Assembly (NCBI GenBank): GCA_022447605.1
Contig: JAKVBG010000012.1
Location: 38,509-102,508, forward strand
Direction: 5' to 3'
From: Mariniblastus sp.
GTDB taxonomy: Bacteria > Planctomycetota > Planctomycetia > Pirellulales > Pirellulaceae
DNA: 64,000 bases
Below the pieces are notes generated by a model, which was not told the origin of the DNA, made no database searches, and saw nothing but the letters and a program-made list of their open reading frames with translations. Positions 53,530 to 63,309 of the stretch are shown here, piece after piece. A program made the translations under genes and the position numbers. The first letter of the stretch is position 1. Every line of letters begins with the position of its first letter.

Positions 53530-55431
53530 ATGACGAAACTACTGTCAACCATCGAATCGCCGGTGCAACTGCAGTCGATGTCCACTGCGGAACTGGAGCA
53601 GGTCGCCGATGAAATCCGGGAAACGCTGTGCAATCTCTTGAGCAAGCGCGCCGCCCATTTCGCTTCCAACCTGGGAGTGGTCGAATTGTGCCTGGCACTG
53701 CACAGCACTTTCGATTTTCGTTCGGACCGGCTGATCTGGGATACGGGCCATCAGGTTTACCCCCACAAGTTGATCACAGGTCGCTACCACGAATTCCAGT
53801 CGATTCGCACACGGGGCGGCTTGATGGGTTATCCCAACCCGAACGAGAGTGAGTACGACCTATTCATGACAGGACACGCGGGCTGCAGTGTTTCCACGAT
53901 GGTTGGACTGCGCAGCGGTGATGATGTTCAAGGCCGCACCGACAACCATTCAGTCGCCGTCATCGGCGATGGCGCCTTTCCCTCGGGGATTGTTTTTGAA
54001 GCACTCAATAATGCCAGCGAATTGAAAAGCAAGATGCTGGTCATACTGAACGACAACGAAATGTCGATTTGCCCGCGGGTCGGTGGTATGGCCAGCTACC
54101 TGGATCGCCTCCGCTCCAACCCTTTCTATACAGGAATGAAATCGGAGGTCGTCAACCTGTTGAACAAGGTTCCCGTTTTCGGTGACCCGACAGAGAAACT
54201 CCTGTTTCAAATTAAGGAAGGTGTCAAAGCCGGCATGCATGGCGGCATGATGTTCGAAGACTTCGGCTTCAAGTACTTTGGTCCAATTGACGGGCACAAT
54301 ATCCATGTTGTCAAGAAATATCTGAAAATGGTGAAGGACATGGATGGCCCCGTTCTGTTACATGTCATCACCAACAAGGGACATGGCTTCCAGCCGGCAG
54401 CCGAAGACCCGGTCTATTTCCACACCCCACCAGCCTTCCAGTTGGAAGGGGAGACACCGGTCCCCACGTCAACGGCCAAGGCAGTCGCATATACCAACCA
54501 CGCGCGCGACGCGATTCTTGATCAGATGAAACATAACGAAAAAGCGACCGTCATCACGGCGGCCATGTGCCAGGGGAATAAACTGGAGCCGGTACGCGAG
54601 GCCTTCCCGGACCGTTTTTTCGACGTCGGCATTTGCGAATCCCATGCCGTGGCGTTCGCTGCAGGTCAGGCCAAAACCGGGCTGCGACCCATCGTAGACA
54701 TCTACAGCACGTTCCTGCAGCGCAGTTATGACCAGATTTTCCAGGAAGTATGCCTACAGGATCTACCGGTGACTTTCATGATGGACCGGGGTGGTTTAAC
54801 GGCCGCCGATGGCCCGACCCATCACGGGACGTTTGATATCGGTTACATGCGGATCTTCCCCAACATGGTGGTCATGACGCCCGGAGATGCCAACGACATC
54901 GGGGCCATGCTCGATTTCGCGCTGGCCCAGGACTCCCCCTGTTGCATGAGATACCCCAAGACGGAAGCGTCGGAAATCAAGCGGGAACTGCAGACGGTCG
55001 AACTGGGAAAAGCCGAAGTATTGCAATGGGGCACCGACGGCACGATCCTGTGCGCTGGTACTCAACTGGCCGCCTGCCATGAGGCCGCCAGACAATTGCA
55101 GCAGGAAGGCCTGGACATCGGGGTCGTCAATGCCCGGTTCGTCAAACCGGTTGATCGTGAAATAGTGCGCCGGGCCATCGAGGAGACCTCCTTTGTCGTC
55201 ACGGTAGAAGAGGGAATGTTGATGGGCGGTTTTGGAAGTGCAGTTCTGGAAGCTGCCAACGAGATGCATCTGGATGCCAGTCGTATCCATCGGCTTGGCA
55301 TACCCGATACGTTTGTCGAACACGGGAAACGGGATGAATTGTTGGCCGATTTGAAACTCGATACCGACGGAATCATGGAAACCTGCCGTCAGGCGGCCTC
55401 CGTGGCAAAATCGAAAAACATTGTCGGCTGA
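53530..55431 (+). CDS. dxs: 1-deoxy-D-xylulose-5-phosphate synthase
   Basis: First enzyme of the MEP isoprenoid pathway, joins pyruvate and glyceraldehyde-3-phosphate on thiamine diphosphate. 633 residues: SNLGVVELCLALH near 50, WDTGHQVYPHKL near 72, GHAGCSVS near 116, thiamine-binding IGDGAFPSG near 147 with DNEMSI near 178, then the pyrimidine domain (CESHAVAFAAG near 375, DRGGLTAADGPTHHG near 420) and the transketolase C-terminal domain. GHAGCSVS differs from the E. coli motif GHSSTS. It clusters with ispA. Confidence 0.95.
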   Translation: MTKLLSTIESPVQLQSMSTAELEQVADEIRETLCNLLSKRAAHFASNLGVVELCLALHSTFDFRSDRLIWDTGHQVYPHKLITGRYHEFQSIRTRGGLMGYPNPNESEYDLFMTGHAGCSVSTMVGLRSGDDVQGRTDNHSVAVIGDGAFPSGIVFEALNNASELKSKMLVILNDNEMSICPRVGGMASYLDRLRSNPFYTGMKSEVVNLLNKVPVFGDPTEKLLFQIKEGVKAGMHGGMMFEDFGFKYFGPIDGHNIHVVKKYLKMVKDMDGPVLLHVITNKGHGFQPAAEDPVYFHTPPAFQLEGETPVPTSTAKAVAYTNHARDAILDQMKHNEKATVITAAMCQGNKLEPVREAFPDRFFDVGICESHAVAFAAGQAKTGLRPIVDIYSTFLQRSYDQIFQEVCLQDLPVTFMMDRGGLTAADGPTHHGTFDIGYMRIFPNMVVMTPGDANDIGAMLDFALAQDSPCCMRYPKTEASEIKRELQTVELGKAEVLQWGTDGTILCAGTQLAACHEAARQLQQEGLDIGVVNARFVKPVDREIVRRAIEETSFVVTVEEGMLMGGFGSAVLEAANEMHLDASRIHRLGIPDTFVEHGKRDELLADLKLDTDGIMETCRQAASVAKSKNIVG

Positions 55432-55476
55432 CGGTCAGGCTACAGTTTTCCATCCTAAAGGCGGGGCAACTCCACC

Positions 55477-56352
55477 ATGGCCAGTTCAAACGATATCCCA
55501 AAACGGGTCGTGTTGGTCGGTTTTGCCGATCGTCGATCAGGGTTGATGTCGGCCGTAGAACGATTGCGCCCCGTCATTCGACAGTATTTTGAAATCGTCG
55601 AAGAAGACCTCAACGATCATGCCAGGATTCTCAATCACGATGCCGACATGGCCATCGTGATGGGAGGAGACGGTTCCATCCTGCGGGCGGCCCGGGCGAT
55701 GGGGCAGGAACAGATCCCGGTCCTGGGAGTTAATCTCGGCAAACTCGGTTTCCTTGCCGATATTCAGCCCGACCAGCTGGAATCAGCATTACAGAAGATC
55801 ACCGAGGGGAAGTACCGCACGATCGACCACCTGATGATGCGCTGCCAGGTCTTCCAGGACGACCAGCTGATTTGCGATGAAACAGGGCTGAACGAAGCCG
55901 CTATCCTCGGGGGTCCTCCCTTCAGCATCCAGCAAATGGACCTGTATGTCGACGCAGAATTTTCGACCTCGTATCGATGTGACGGGCTGATCGTCAGCAC
56001 CCCCATCGGCTCGACGGCTCACAACCTGTCTGCCGGCGGACCCATCCTCAGAAAAAATCTGCAAGCATTTGTGATATCACCCATCAGCCCCCACACGTTA
56101 ACCATGCGGCCAATGGTCGATACGGCGGACCGGGTGTATGAAATTGTCGTCACGGAGCCAAACGAATCGACCTGTGCCGTCCTGGATGGCCAGGTCCTGG
56201 CCAGTCTGGACAGCCGTCACCGGGTGCGAATTCAGCGAGCCGACAGCGTATTCCGGTTGATCGAAATCGAGGGAAAAGGCTACTATCGTACGCTAAGAGA
56301 AAAGCTCGGTTGGGGCGGCGCGATTGACCAGAAGAATCCTGCTCAACATTAG
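55477..56352 (+). CDS. nadK: NAD kinase
   Basis: Phosphorylates NAD to NADP. 291 residues. The GGDG motif is VMGGDGSILRAAR near 62 (Ser instead of the common Thr), followed by NLGKLGFLAD near 87 and the substrate motif STPIGSTAHNLSAGGPI near 175. All features of the family are intact. It follows dxs by 45 bp; the proximity fits the NADPH needs of the MEP pathway but is common chance clustering. Confidence 0.93.
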   Translation: MASSNDIPKRVVLVGFADRRSGLMSAVERLRPVIRQYFEIVEEDLNDHARILNHDADMAIVMGGDGSILRAARAMGQEQIPVLGVNLGKLGFLADIQPDQLESALQKITEGKYRTIDHLMMRCQVFQDDQLICDETGLNEAAILGGPPFSIQQMDLYVDAEFSTSYRCDGLIVSTPIGSTAHNLSAGGPILRKNLQAFVISPISPHTLTMRPMVDTADRVYEIVVTEPNESTCAVLDGQVLASLDSRHRVRIQRADSVFRLIEIEGKGYYRTLREKLGWGGAIDQKNPAQH

Positions 56353-56410
56353 CGCCCCAATTTGGCGTCCGAACATTCGCGGCAGCATTGAATTCGTAGG
56401 GAGACGATCG

Positions 56411-57379
56411 ATGAAGCGTCTTACATCACTCTGTTTGGCAACCCTGGTCATGGGTCCCCTCGGGATCTCCATCGCTCAGGATGAAACTTCCACGGATCGG
56501 GCCATGTCAGCCGCAGAACGGCTCAATCAAAAGCAGAAATACAAGCTGGCCTACCGGTTCCTGGTCGACGACCAGTTGCGCTGGGACGTCGAACACACCG
56601 CCTCCACCAAGGCTCAAATTGCCGGAACACTCGAAGAGACTTCCAGCCGCAGCCAGTCAACCAAGCTCTGGAAAGTGGTCGATGTCGATACGACTGGGAA
56701 TATGAGATTCGTACACAGCATCGAGTCCGTAAAGATGTGGCAGAAAATTGGTGAAGAAGATCCGGTCACATTTGATAGCAACATCGATGAATCCGCACCG
56801 GTGGAGTTCGCCGGGATCCTGGAAAAAATTGGCAAACCGCTGGCCATGATTACGATTTCCCCTGAGGGAAAAATCGTGGATCGAAAATCAGGCTCCCAGC
56901 AGGCCAAGTTCGGCGTCGGCGATATCTGTATTCCCTTGCCCGAAGACGAGGTTGCAGTTGGACACCAGTGGTATGTTCCCACCAGTTTCCAGGGCACCGA
57001 TGAGCAGGGCCGACAGCAGCAGTTGAAAGCGCGCATCAACTACAAGCTCAACAAGGTCAAGGGAAAGTACGCATATGTCTCGTTCAAAACACAGGTATTG
57101 ACACCGATCGAAAGTGAGAAAGTTCGTTCACAGATTCTCCAACAACTGACCAACGGGTATGCCGTTTTCGACCTGGCCCAAGGCAAGATGATTCGCAAGG
57201 AAGTTGAATGGAGCGAAAAGGTTCAAGGTTATGAAGGACCCGACAGTTTCCTGGAATACAACGGGAAAATGACAGAAAAATTTGTGAACCGTATTGCTTC
57301 ACCCAACGAGGAAAGCGTTTCCACATCGGAAAACGTAGAAATCAAGAAGCGTGGCGATCAGCCCATCATTCGCAAGTAG
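56411..57379 (+). CDS. Secreted protein of unknown function
   Basis: About 322 residues. The N-terminus MKRLTSLCLATLVMGPLGISIAQ is a signal peptide. The mature part (KYKLAYRFLVDDQLRWDVEH, IRKEVEWSEKVQGY near the end) is mostly beta-strand pattern, with an SPEGKIVDRKSG segment in the middle. It looks like a planctomycete secreted family with a DUF-type beta fold, but I do not recognise it. ATG 56411 follows GGGAG; the frame is open further upstream into nadK. Confidence 0.7.
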   Translation: MKRLTSLCLATLVMGPLGISIAQDETSTDRAMSAAERLNQKQKYKLAYRFLVDDQLRWDVEHTASTKAQIAGTLEETSSRSQSTKLWKVVDVDTTGNMRFVHSIESVKMWQKIGEEDPVTFDSNIDESAPVEFAGILEKIGKPLAMITISPEGKIVDRKSGSQQAKFGVGDICIPLPEDEVAVGHQWYVPTSFQGTDEQGRQQQLKARINYKLNKVKGKYAYVSFKTQVLTPIESEKVRSQILQQLTNGYAVFDLAQGKMIRKEVEWSEKVQGYEGPDSFLEYNGKMTEKFVNRIASPNEESVSTSENVEIKKRGDQPIIRK

Positions 57380-57402
57380 CTGCCCCGCCCCCGCGCCACA
57401 GG

Positions 57403-58884
57403 TCAGCTCAGCACATCCCGGATCACATGGCCGTGAACATCGGTCAACCGCCGCTCGATCCCGTTGTGGTAGTAACTGAGCCGTTCGTGGTCCAGCCCTA
57501 ACAGGTGCAGGATGGTAGCGTGGAAATCGTAAACCGTGGCCGGTTTATCGACCGCCTTGTAACCGAATTCATCCGTGGCACCATACTCGTAACCACGTTT
57601 CACACCCGCCCCGGCCATCCAGGCTGTGAACCCGGCCGGGTTATGGTCTCGGCCACTGGCTCCTTTTTGAAACGTCGGCATCCGGCCAAACTCGGTACAC
57701 CAAACCACCAGCGTATCTTCGAGCATGCCGCGCTGTTTGAGATCCTTGAGCAAACCAGCGACCGGCTGATCGAGAATGGGGCCATGAATGTCGTAATGCT
57801 TCTTGATCGTCTTATGTCCATCCCAATTACTGACACCTTCCCCTCCTGTCTGGTAGGCGCCGTTAAACAGCTGGACGAATCGAACCCCGTTTTCGATCAG
57901 CCGCCGGGCGAGGATGCAATTGCGGGCGAATTGGGCTTTGAGTTTGTTTTCGGTATCATCGGCCCCGTACATCGACAGGATATGAGCCGGTTCAGTGGAA
58001 AGATCACTGATCCTGGGCACGCTCAATTGCATCCGGGCTGCCAGTTCATAACTGGCGATCCGGGCCGCCAACTCCGAATCCCCGGGAAATTTTTGCAAGT
58101 GTCGTTCGTTGAGACGTCTTAAATAATCCCGCGTGGCCCGGTCGCGCTCGATCGAGATTCGATCGGGCCGGACCAGGTTTCGAATCGGCGAAGCCGCGTT
58201 GAAATCGGTGCCCTGGAAAACGGCAGGCAAGAAGCCCGGCCCCCAGTTGTTGACGCTCGATTGCGGTGTTCCCCGCGGATCCGGGATGGCCACAAACGCC
58301 GGCAGGTCCTGGTTCTCGCTCCCCAGGGCATAGGTCACCCAGGCACCCATACTGGGAAATCCATCCAGCGTGAAACCGGTCGACATAAAATTCTCACCCG
58401 GCCCATGGGTATTGGTTTTTCCCGTCAACGAGTGAATGAAACAGAGATCGTCTGCCAACTCTCCGATATGATCCACCAATGTCGAGACCATTTTCCCCGA
58501 CTCGCCGCGCGGCTTGAACTCCCAGGGACTCTTCTGCAGGTTTCCCTGTTCTCCTTGAAACGTGATCACGTTATCACCCGGCATCGGTTGCCCATCACGT
58601 CGCACCAGTTCCGGTTTGTAATCAAAGGTGTCGAGTTGGCTGCAGGCACCGGCACAAAAGATGACCAATACGTTCTTGGCCGCCGGGGAGAAGTGGGGAG
58701 CCCGAGCTCGATTCGGGTTCTTGGGGTCAATGGTTGGACGAATCGGCCGCTTCCCTTCTTCGCGGTCGTCGGCACGAGGCCGGAGGAGCGAATTCTGGTT
58801 CAGCAAATGGGTCAAGGCAATACTGCTCAACCCGGTAGCCGTACTTCCCAGGAATCCCCGTCGATTCAACAAATCGAAGTTCAT
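57403..58884 (-). CDS. DUF1501 sulfatase-like secreted protein
   Basis: 493 residues with a twin-arginine signal ([19 protein letters not shown]), so it is exported folded. [18 protein letters not shown] near 75, [19 protein letters not shown] near 165 and [30 protein letters not shown] near 395 are DUF1501 landmarks; the metal-site-like Asp/His residues resemble alkaline phosphatase/sulfatase folds. These proteins are always paired with DUF1549/DUF1553 proteins in planctomycetes, and here the partner ends 15 nt upstream. Suspected role is polymer or sulfated-polysaccharide processing, unproven. Confidence 0.9.
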   Translation of the reverse strand: MNFDLLNRRGFLGSTATGLSSIALTHLLNQNSLLRPRADDREEGKRPIRPTIDPKNPNRARAPHFSPAAKNVLVIFCAGACSQLDTFDYKPELVRRDGQPMPGDNVITFQGEQGNLQKSPWEFKPRGESGKMVSTLVDHIGELADDLCFIHSLTGKTNTHGPGENFMSTGFTLDGFPSMGAWVTYALGSENQDLPAFVAIPDPRGTPQSSVNNWGPGFLPAVFQGTDFNAASPIRNLVRPDRISIERDRATRDYLRRLNERHLQKFPGDSELAARIASYELAARMQLSVPRISDLSTEPAHILSMYGADDTENKLKAQFARNCILARRLIENGVRFVQLFNGAYQTGGEGVSNWDGHKTIKKHYDIHGPILDQPVAGLLKDLKQRGMLEDTLVVWCTEFGRMPTFQKGASGRDHNPAGFTAWMAGAGVKRGYEYGATDEFGYKAVDKPATVYDFHATILHLLGLDHERLSYYHNGIERRLTDVHGHVIRDVLS

Positions 58885-58899
58885 GGCAGGCTCCCAGTC

Positions 58900-61812
58900 T
58901 CAACTTAAAAAGAGGAATTCATTCGAATTGAGCAAGGCGCGGCAAAACGCCTCCAGCCCATGCAACTCGATCAGGGCCACCGATTCGTCGAGCTCGTCCT
59001 GGGCCGGCTGCCGCGAATAGGCCAGCTCAAACGCCAGTCGCACCTGGTCTTTCACGCGGTCGCCCGCCTCGTTCTGCAGACGGTCTGCCAGGAAACTGGC
59101 CTGCTGCAACATGAACCTGCTGTTCAGCAGGTTCAATGCCTGCAAGGCGGTCGTTGACCGGTTACGCCGGGGAATCGTCTGGCCACCATCAGGACAATCA
59201 AAGACCCCAAACACCTCATCCTGCTCCTGCCGAATTTTGGTCATGTAAATCATCCGGCGGAAATGTTCATCCGTGTACTCTTTTAAGGGAAAATAATGGT
59301 GGACATTTTCGTGATCTACCTCGAACAGCAGGAACCCCGGGCCCCCTGCCTTGGGATTCAGTTTCCCGGACAGTTGGAGAACACAGTCGCGAATGGCTTC
59401 CGCCTCCAAGCGACGAGGTGGGAACCTCCAGAGCAGCCGGCCGTCGGCGTCGACCTGGTTCGCCTCGGCGCGCGGGGCAGACGATTGTCGATAGGTACTG
59501 GAATTCAATATCTGGCGATGCAGCCATTTAAGCGACCAGCCATGCTCCATGAATTGCCAGGCCAGCCAATCGAGCAGTTCCGGGTGGGTCGGCCGCGCCC
59601 CGTTCACCCCAAAATCACTGGGCGTGTCCACCAAGCCGGCACCGAAATGGTAATGCCAAACGCGGTTGACAATGACCCGTGCCGTCAGGGGGTTCGCTTC
59701 ATCGACGAGCCAGTCGGCCAGCTTCAAACGCCGCTCTGCCTCCGGCGTCTCACCGCTCAGACCGAGACTTCCCATCACGGTCAACGTGTCCGGAATGATC
59801 TCTTCGCGCGGCTCCAACGGGTCTCCCCGGTGCAAACGCTTAATTTTTTCCGCCGGCCCGAACAGGCCGACGTAGCCGGTAGGCGTGGAAGCTTGCAGTT
59901 CGGCAACCTGTTTGCGCAGACCAACCAGCCTCTGGTATTCCTCCCTGGCCTGGCTGGCCAGTTCAGGCTCCAGTCGAACGACAAACGCGTCTTCCGGTTC
60001 TTTACCATTGACCAGGAAAGGTTTTCGCTGACGAGAACTGGAAGCGACCTGCCATTCTTGCCCATCCAGAGAGAGGGCAATCCGATATCCGATTGCCAGG
60101 CGATCGGAGTAGACGGCGGTCCGATCGCGGCCCCAATCGACCCGGTCAACCATGATCTCTTCGGGAAACTCGATTTGCACCCATCCTCCCTCGGTGGTAT
60201 CAGAAATCCAGCTCTTGTCATTCCCATACAAGCCATCATGAATATGCGGCAGCTGGTGCTTCGGGTTGTTGGCGTAGTTGCCGGACGAGCTGGCCACTCC
60301 CCCTTCGCTGGCCAGGGCGATATTCCTGTCCGTGCCGGCAGCAAAAACCTCGAGTTCATCCAGGCAGGGCTCGGCCCCGTTGGTGCGCTCGATCGTAAAA
60401 CGGACAAACCGCGCAGGCCGAGCAGTAAACCGATCCGTGTTTCGTTTGGCGTTGACGCTTTCCAACAGGTTCGCCGGCTCGTCGCCTGGCGGCTGAGCAT
60501 GTTCTCGATACGATTCGAATTTCGTCTGGCTCGCCGCCAGTTCGGCCCCTCGCGCCGACAAAGACTGCCGGACCGTTTCCGGCACCTGGTTCTTCAGGGG
60601 CCGCTCACCATGCCTGACTCCGGCAAACACAGCCTGCAGCGCGTAGTAATCCTTTTGCAGGATCGCATCGAACTTGTGGTTGTGGCATCGGGCACAAGCC
60701 ACGGTTAAGGCCAGGAAGGAGGCGCTGGTCGTGTGGACGTAATCCGCCAACTCGTCCTGCCGCTGCATCAACGTCAGATTGATATCGGGGCTTTTGACGA
60801 TGTCGTTCGGCCCCCCCACCAGAAAACCGGTCGCCTCGTCAACGCCCAGGATATCCCCGGCCAATTGCTCCCGGACAAAGTCCCGGTACGACTTGTCCTG
60901 GTTCAGGGAGTCGATCACGTAATCCCGGTAATAAAAAGCATTGGGACGATCCCGGTTGACTTCAAACCCTGTGGATTCACCAAACCGCACGACATCCAAC
61001 CAATGACGGGCCCAACGTTCCCCGTAATGGGGGTGGGCCAGCAACTGGTCCACCCACTGTGAGTAAGAACCCGGCTGGGCCTGTTGATACGCCTGGACTG
61101 TCGACAGGTCCGGTTGCAGTCCGTGCAGGTCAAGAAAAATTCGACGAATCAGGGTCGTTCGATCGGCAGGGGGAGACGGCTCCAGCGATTCTTCCTGCAA
61201 CCGCTTGGCCACGAAACGGTCGATCGGGTTGGTCAAGGGAAAAACCGCTTCCGGCCAATCCCGCACCTGCGGTGGTTCCACGTGGCGAATCGGTTGAAAG
61301 GCCCAATGGTCCGTACTGATTTCTTCCCGGTCATGGCCGGCCAGGTGTTCAGGCCATTTCGCCCCCTGGTCGATCCAGCGCCTCACCAGGTCGATCTGCT
61401 CAGGGGTCATAGGAGAACCCTGCTCGCTGGGTGGCATCACCAGGTCGGGATCTTCTCCTGAAATGTAGGCGACCAGCGGGCTTTCACCACTGCGACCCGG
61501 GACAATCGGTGGCTCGCCGAAATCACCACCTTGCATGGCGATTTGCTTGACATCCAGGCGGTAGTTGCTCTCCCGCCGAGAGGGGCCATGACAGGCGAGG
61601 CAGTGGGTTGCCAGCAACGGCTGGATCTCGCTCTCAAAGTCGACCGGGTCAGTGACGCTGGCCAGGTCGGATTCCGTCTGAACCATCCCGTCGCTACTCG
61701 CGCCACTCCCCAGCACGGCCAGCAGGCAACAAAACCACATTCGTCCAGAAAACCGGGTGGCTCGGTCACTTCGACCACGTACTCTCCCCCTGAACCGCTG
61801 CGTCCGTTTCAT
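58900..61812 (-). CDS. Planctomycete cytochrome c / DUF1549 / DUF1553 protein
   Basis: 970 residues. After an N-terminal signal (WFCCLLAVLGSGA) comes a PSCyt1 domain with heme motif CLACHG near 73, then DUF1549 (IDRFVAKRLQEE near 190), an F5/8 type C (discoidin)-like segment near 445-600 (RFVRFTIER, WVQIEFPEEIMVDRVDWGRD), and DUF1553 from about 690 (SPRAEANQVDADGRLLWRFPPRRLEAEAIRD). The discoidin part suggests carbohydrate binding. It is followed 15 nt later by the DUF1501 gene, and preceded by another DUF1501 gene, so the two pairs are tandem. Confidence 0.9.
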   Translation of the reverse strand: MKRTQRFRGRVRGRSDRATRFSGRMWFCCLLAVLGSGASSDGMVQTESDLASVTDPVDFESEIQPLLATHCLACHGPSRRESNYRLDVKQIAMQGGDFGEPPIVPGRSGESPLVAYISGEDPDLVMPPSEQGSPMTPEQIDLVRRWIDQGAKWPEHLAGHDREEISTDHWAFQPIRHVEPPQVRDWPEAVFPLTNPIDRFVAKRLQEESLEPSPPADRTTLIRRIFLDLHGLQPDLSTVQAYQQAQPGSYSQWVDQLLAHPHYGERWARHWLDVVRFGESTGFEVNRDRPNAFYYRDYVIDSLNQDKSYRDFVREQLAGDILGVDEATGFLVGGPNDIVKSPDINLTLMQRQDELADYVHTTSASFLALTVACARCHNHKFDAILQKDYYALQAVFAGVRHGERPLKNQVPETVRQSLSARGAELAASQTKFESYREHAQPPGDEPANLLESVNAKRNTDRFTARPARFVRFTIERTNGAEPCLDELEVFAAGTDRNIALASEGGVASSSGNYANNPKHQLPHIHDGLYGNDKSWISDTTEGGWVQIEFPEEIMVDRVDWGRDRTAVYSDRLAIGYRIALSLDGQEWQVASSSRQRKPFLVNGKEPEDAFVVRLEPELASQAREEYQRLVGLRKQVAELQASTPTGYVGLFGPAEKIKRLHRGDPLEPREEIIPDTLTVMGSLGLSGETPEAERRLKLADWLVDEANPLTARVIVNRVWHYHFGAGLVDTPSDFGVNGARPTHPELLDWLAWQFMEHGWSLKWLHRQILNSSTYRQSSAPRAEANQVDADGRLLWRFPPRRLEAEAIRDCVLQLSGKLNPKAGGPGFLLFEVDHENVHHYFPLKEYTDEHFRRMIYMTKIRQEQDEVFGVFDCPDGGQTIPRRNRSTTALQALNLLNSRFMLQQASFLADRLQNEAGDRVKDQVRLAFELAYSRQPAQDELDESVALIELHGLEAFCRALLNSNEFLFLS

Positions 61813-61844
61813 CGTATCGACTTACCCCTGTTCAGGAATTTCTA

Positions 61845-63302
61845 CTAGACAAGCAGGTCCTTCAGTACTTTACCGTGCACGTCGGTCAACCGGAAATCGC
61901 GCCCCTGGAAACGATAGGTCAGGCGGGTGTGATCGATACCAAACTGGTGCAACATTGTGGCATGCAGGTCGTGAACCTGGCAAATGTTTTCGACCGATGC
62001 ATAACCGAGTTCGTCGGTATTGCCATAGCTGATACCTGGCTTGATACCCCCACCTGCCATCCAGAGCGAAAACCCCTTGATATGATGATCGCGACCGCTT
62101 CCCTGGGCCATCGGCGTTCGACCAAATTCACCACCCCAGATCACCAGGGTTTCGTCCAGCATGCCCCGTTGCTTGAGATCCTGGACCAGTGCCGCCGACG
62201 CCTGGTCGACGAGCTTGGCCGTCACCTCGACCCCTTTCTTGATACCACCATGGTGGTCCCAGCCCCGGTGGTAAAGCTGGATGAAGCGGACACCCCGCTC
62301 GGCCAACCGGCGAGCCAGCAGGCAATTCGAGGCAAACGATCCATCCCCGCCACGGGTGCCATACATCTCCAGGATATGCTCCGGCTCATCCTCGATATCA
62401 ACCAGCTGGGGAACCGACATCTGCATCTTGAAGGCCAACTCGTACTGCGCAATGCGGGTTAGCAGTTCGGGATCCTGAAAGGTCTCATTACCGAGCTGGT
62501 TCATGTTGCGAATCGCATCGATCACATCTCGCTGCCGGCGCGGATCCACTCCCTGGGGATTTTTGACATACAGGACCGGGTCTCCCTTGGAGCGAAACTC
62601 CACTCCCTGAAACCGACTCGGCAGGAAACCACTATGCCACTGTCGGGAGGCGATCGGCTGGGATTGGCCACCCCCCACCGACGTCAACACGACATACCCG
62701 GGCAAATCGTCACATTCACTTCCCAGCCCATAAAGCAGCCAGGAACCCATAGAAGGGCGACCACCAATGATCGAACCTGTGTTCATCAAAGTATGGGCCG
62801 GGTCATGATTGATCTGGGCCGTCTCCATCGACCGGACAATGCAAATGTCATCGGCGATCTTCTGGATATTCGGCAGAACATCTGAAATCATCTGGCCCGA
62901 CTGGCCAGAAGCAGTGAATTTGTGTTGCGGCCCAAGGCATTTCAGGTTGTTCCTCTGCCCCTGCAGCTGGGCAATCTGCTGACCGTCGGTAAACGACTTC
63001 GGCATCGACTGATTGTTCATTTCGGCCAGCTTTGGCTTGTAGTCGAGCGTCTCCAGGTGGGAAGGTCCGCCGGCCATGTACAAGTGGATGACGCGCTTAA
63101 TCTTCTGGGGGTAGTGCAGCTTGTCGAGCACCCCGGTCCAGTTCTGCTCCTCCTCGGCCTTACCGACACCCGGCCGCTCAGCCCGGGCGGCACCCGACAG
63201 CATCATTCCCAGTGCCAGGGACCCCAGTCCGGCGCTCCCCTGGCGCAAAAATGTTCTGCGGTTCCGCTGCAGCGCCAAGTGTTGAAGAGGATCGTTCATC
63301 AA
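61845..63302 (-). CDS. DUF1501 sulfatase-like secreted protein, second copy
   Basis: 485 residues. Tat signal RNRRTFLRQGSAGLGSLALG. GGPSHLETLDYKPKL near 70, MNTGSIIGGRPSMGSWLLYGLG near 165 and VIWGGEFGRTPMAQGSGRDHHIKGFSLW near 395 match DUF1501. It is related to but clearly diverged from the copy at 57403-58884. Its partner, a DUF1553 protein, ends 7 nt upstream of its start. Confidence 0.9.
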   Translation of the reverse strand: MMNDPLQHLALQRNRRTFLRQGSAGLGSLALGMMLSGAARAERPGVGKAEEEQNWTGVLDKLHYPQKIKRVIHLYMAGGPSHLETLDYKPKLAEMNNQSMPKSFTDGQQIAQLQGQRNNLKCLGPQHKFTASGQSGQMISDVLPNIQKIADDICIVRSMETAQINHDPAHTLMNTGSIIGGRPSMGSWLLYGLGSECDDLPGYVVLTSVGGGQSQPIASRQWHSGFLPSRFQGVEFRSKGDPVLYVKNPQGVDPRRQRDVIDAIRNMNQLGNETFQDPELLTRIAQYELAFKMQMSVPQLVDIEDEPEHILEMYGTRGGDGSFASNCLLARRLAERGVRFIQLYHRGWDHHGGIKKGVEVTAKLVDQASAALVQDLKQRGMLDETLVIWGGEFGRTPMAQGSGRDHHIKGFSLWMAGGGIKPGISYGNTDELGYASVENICQVHDLHATMLHQFGIDHTRLTYRFQGRDFRLTDVHGKVLKDLLV

Positions 63303-63309
63303 ATTTCCC

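Noticed and set aside
59296..60708. 470-codon open frame antisense to the cytochrome c/DUF1553 gene
   Set aside because: Fully antisense to a well-supported gene, with no domain or signal.
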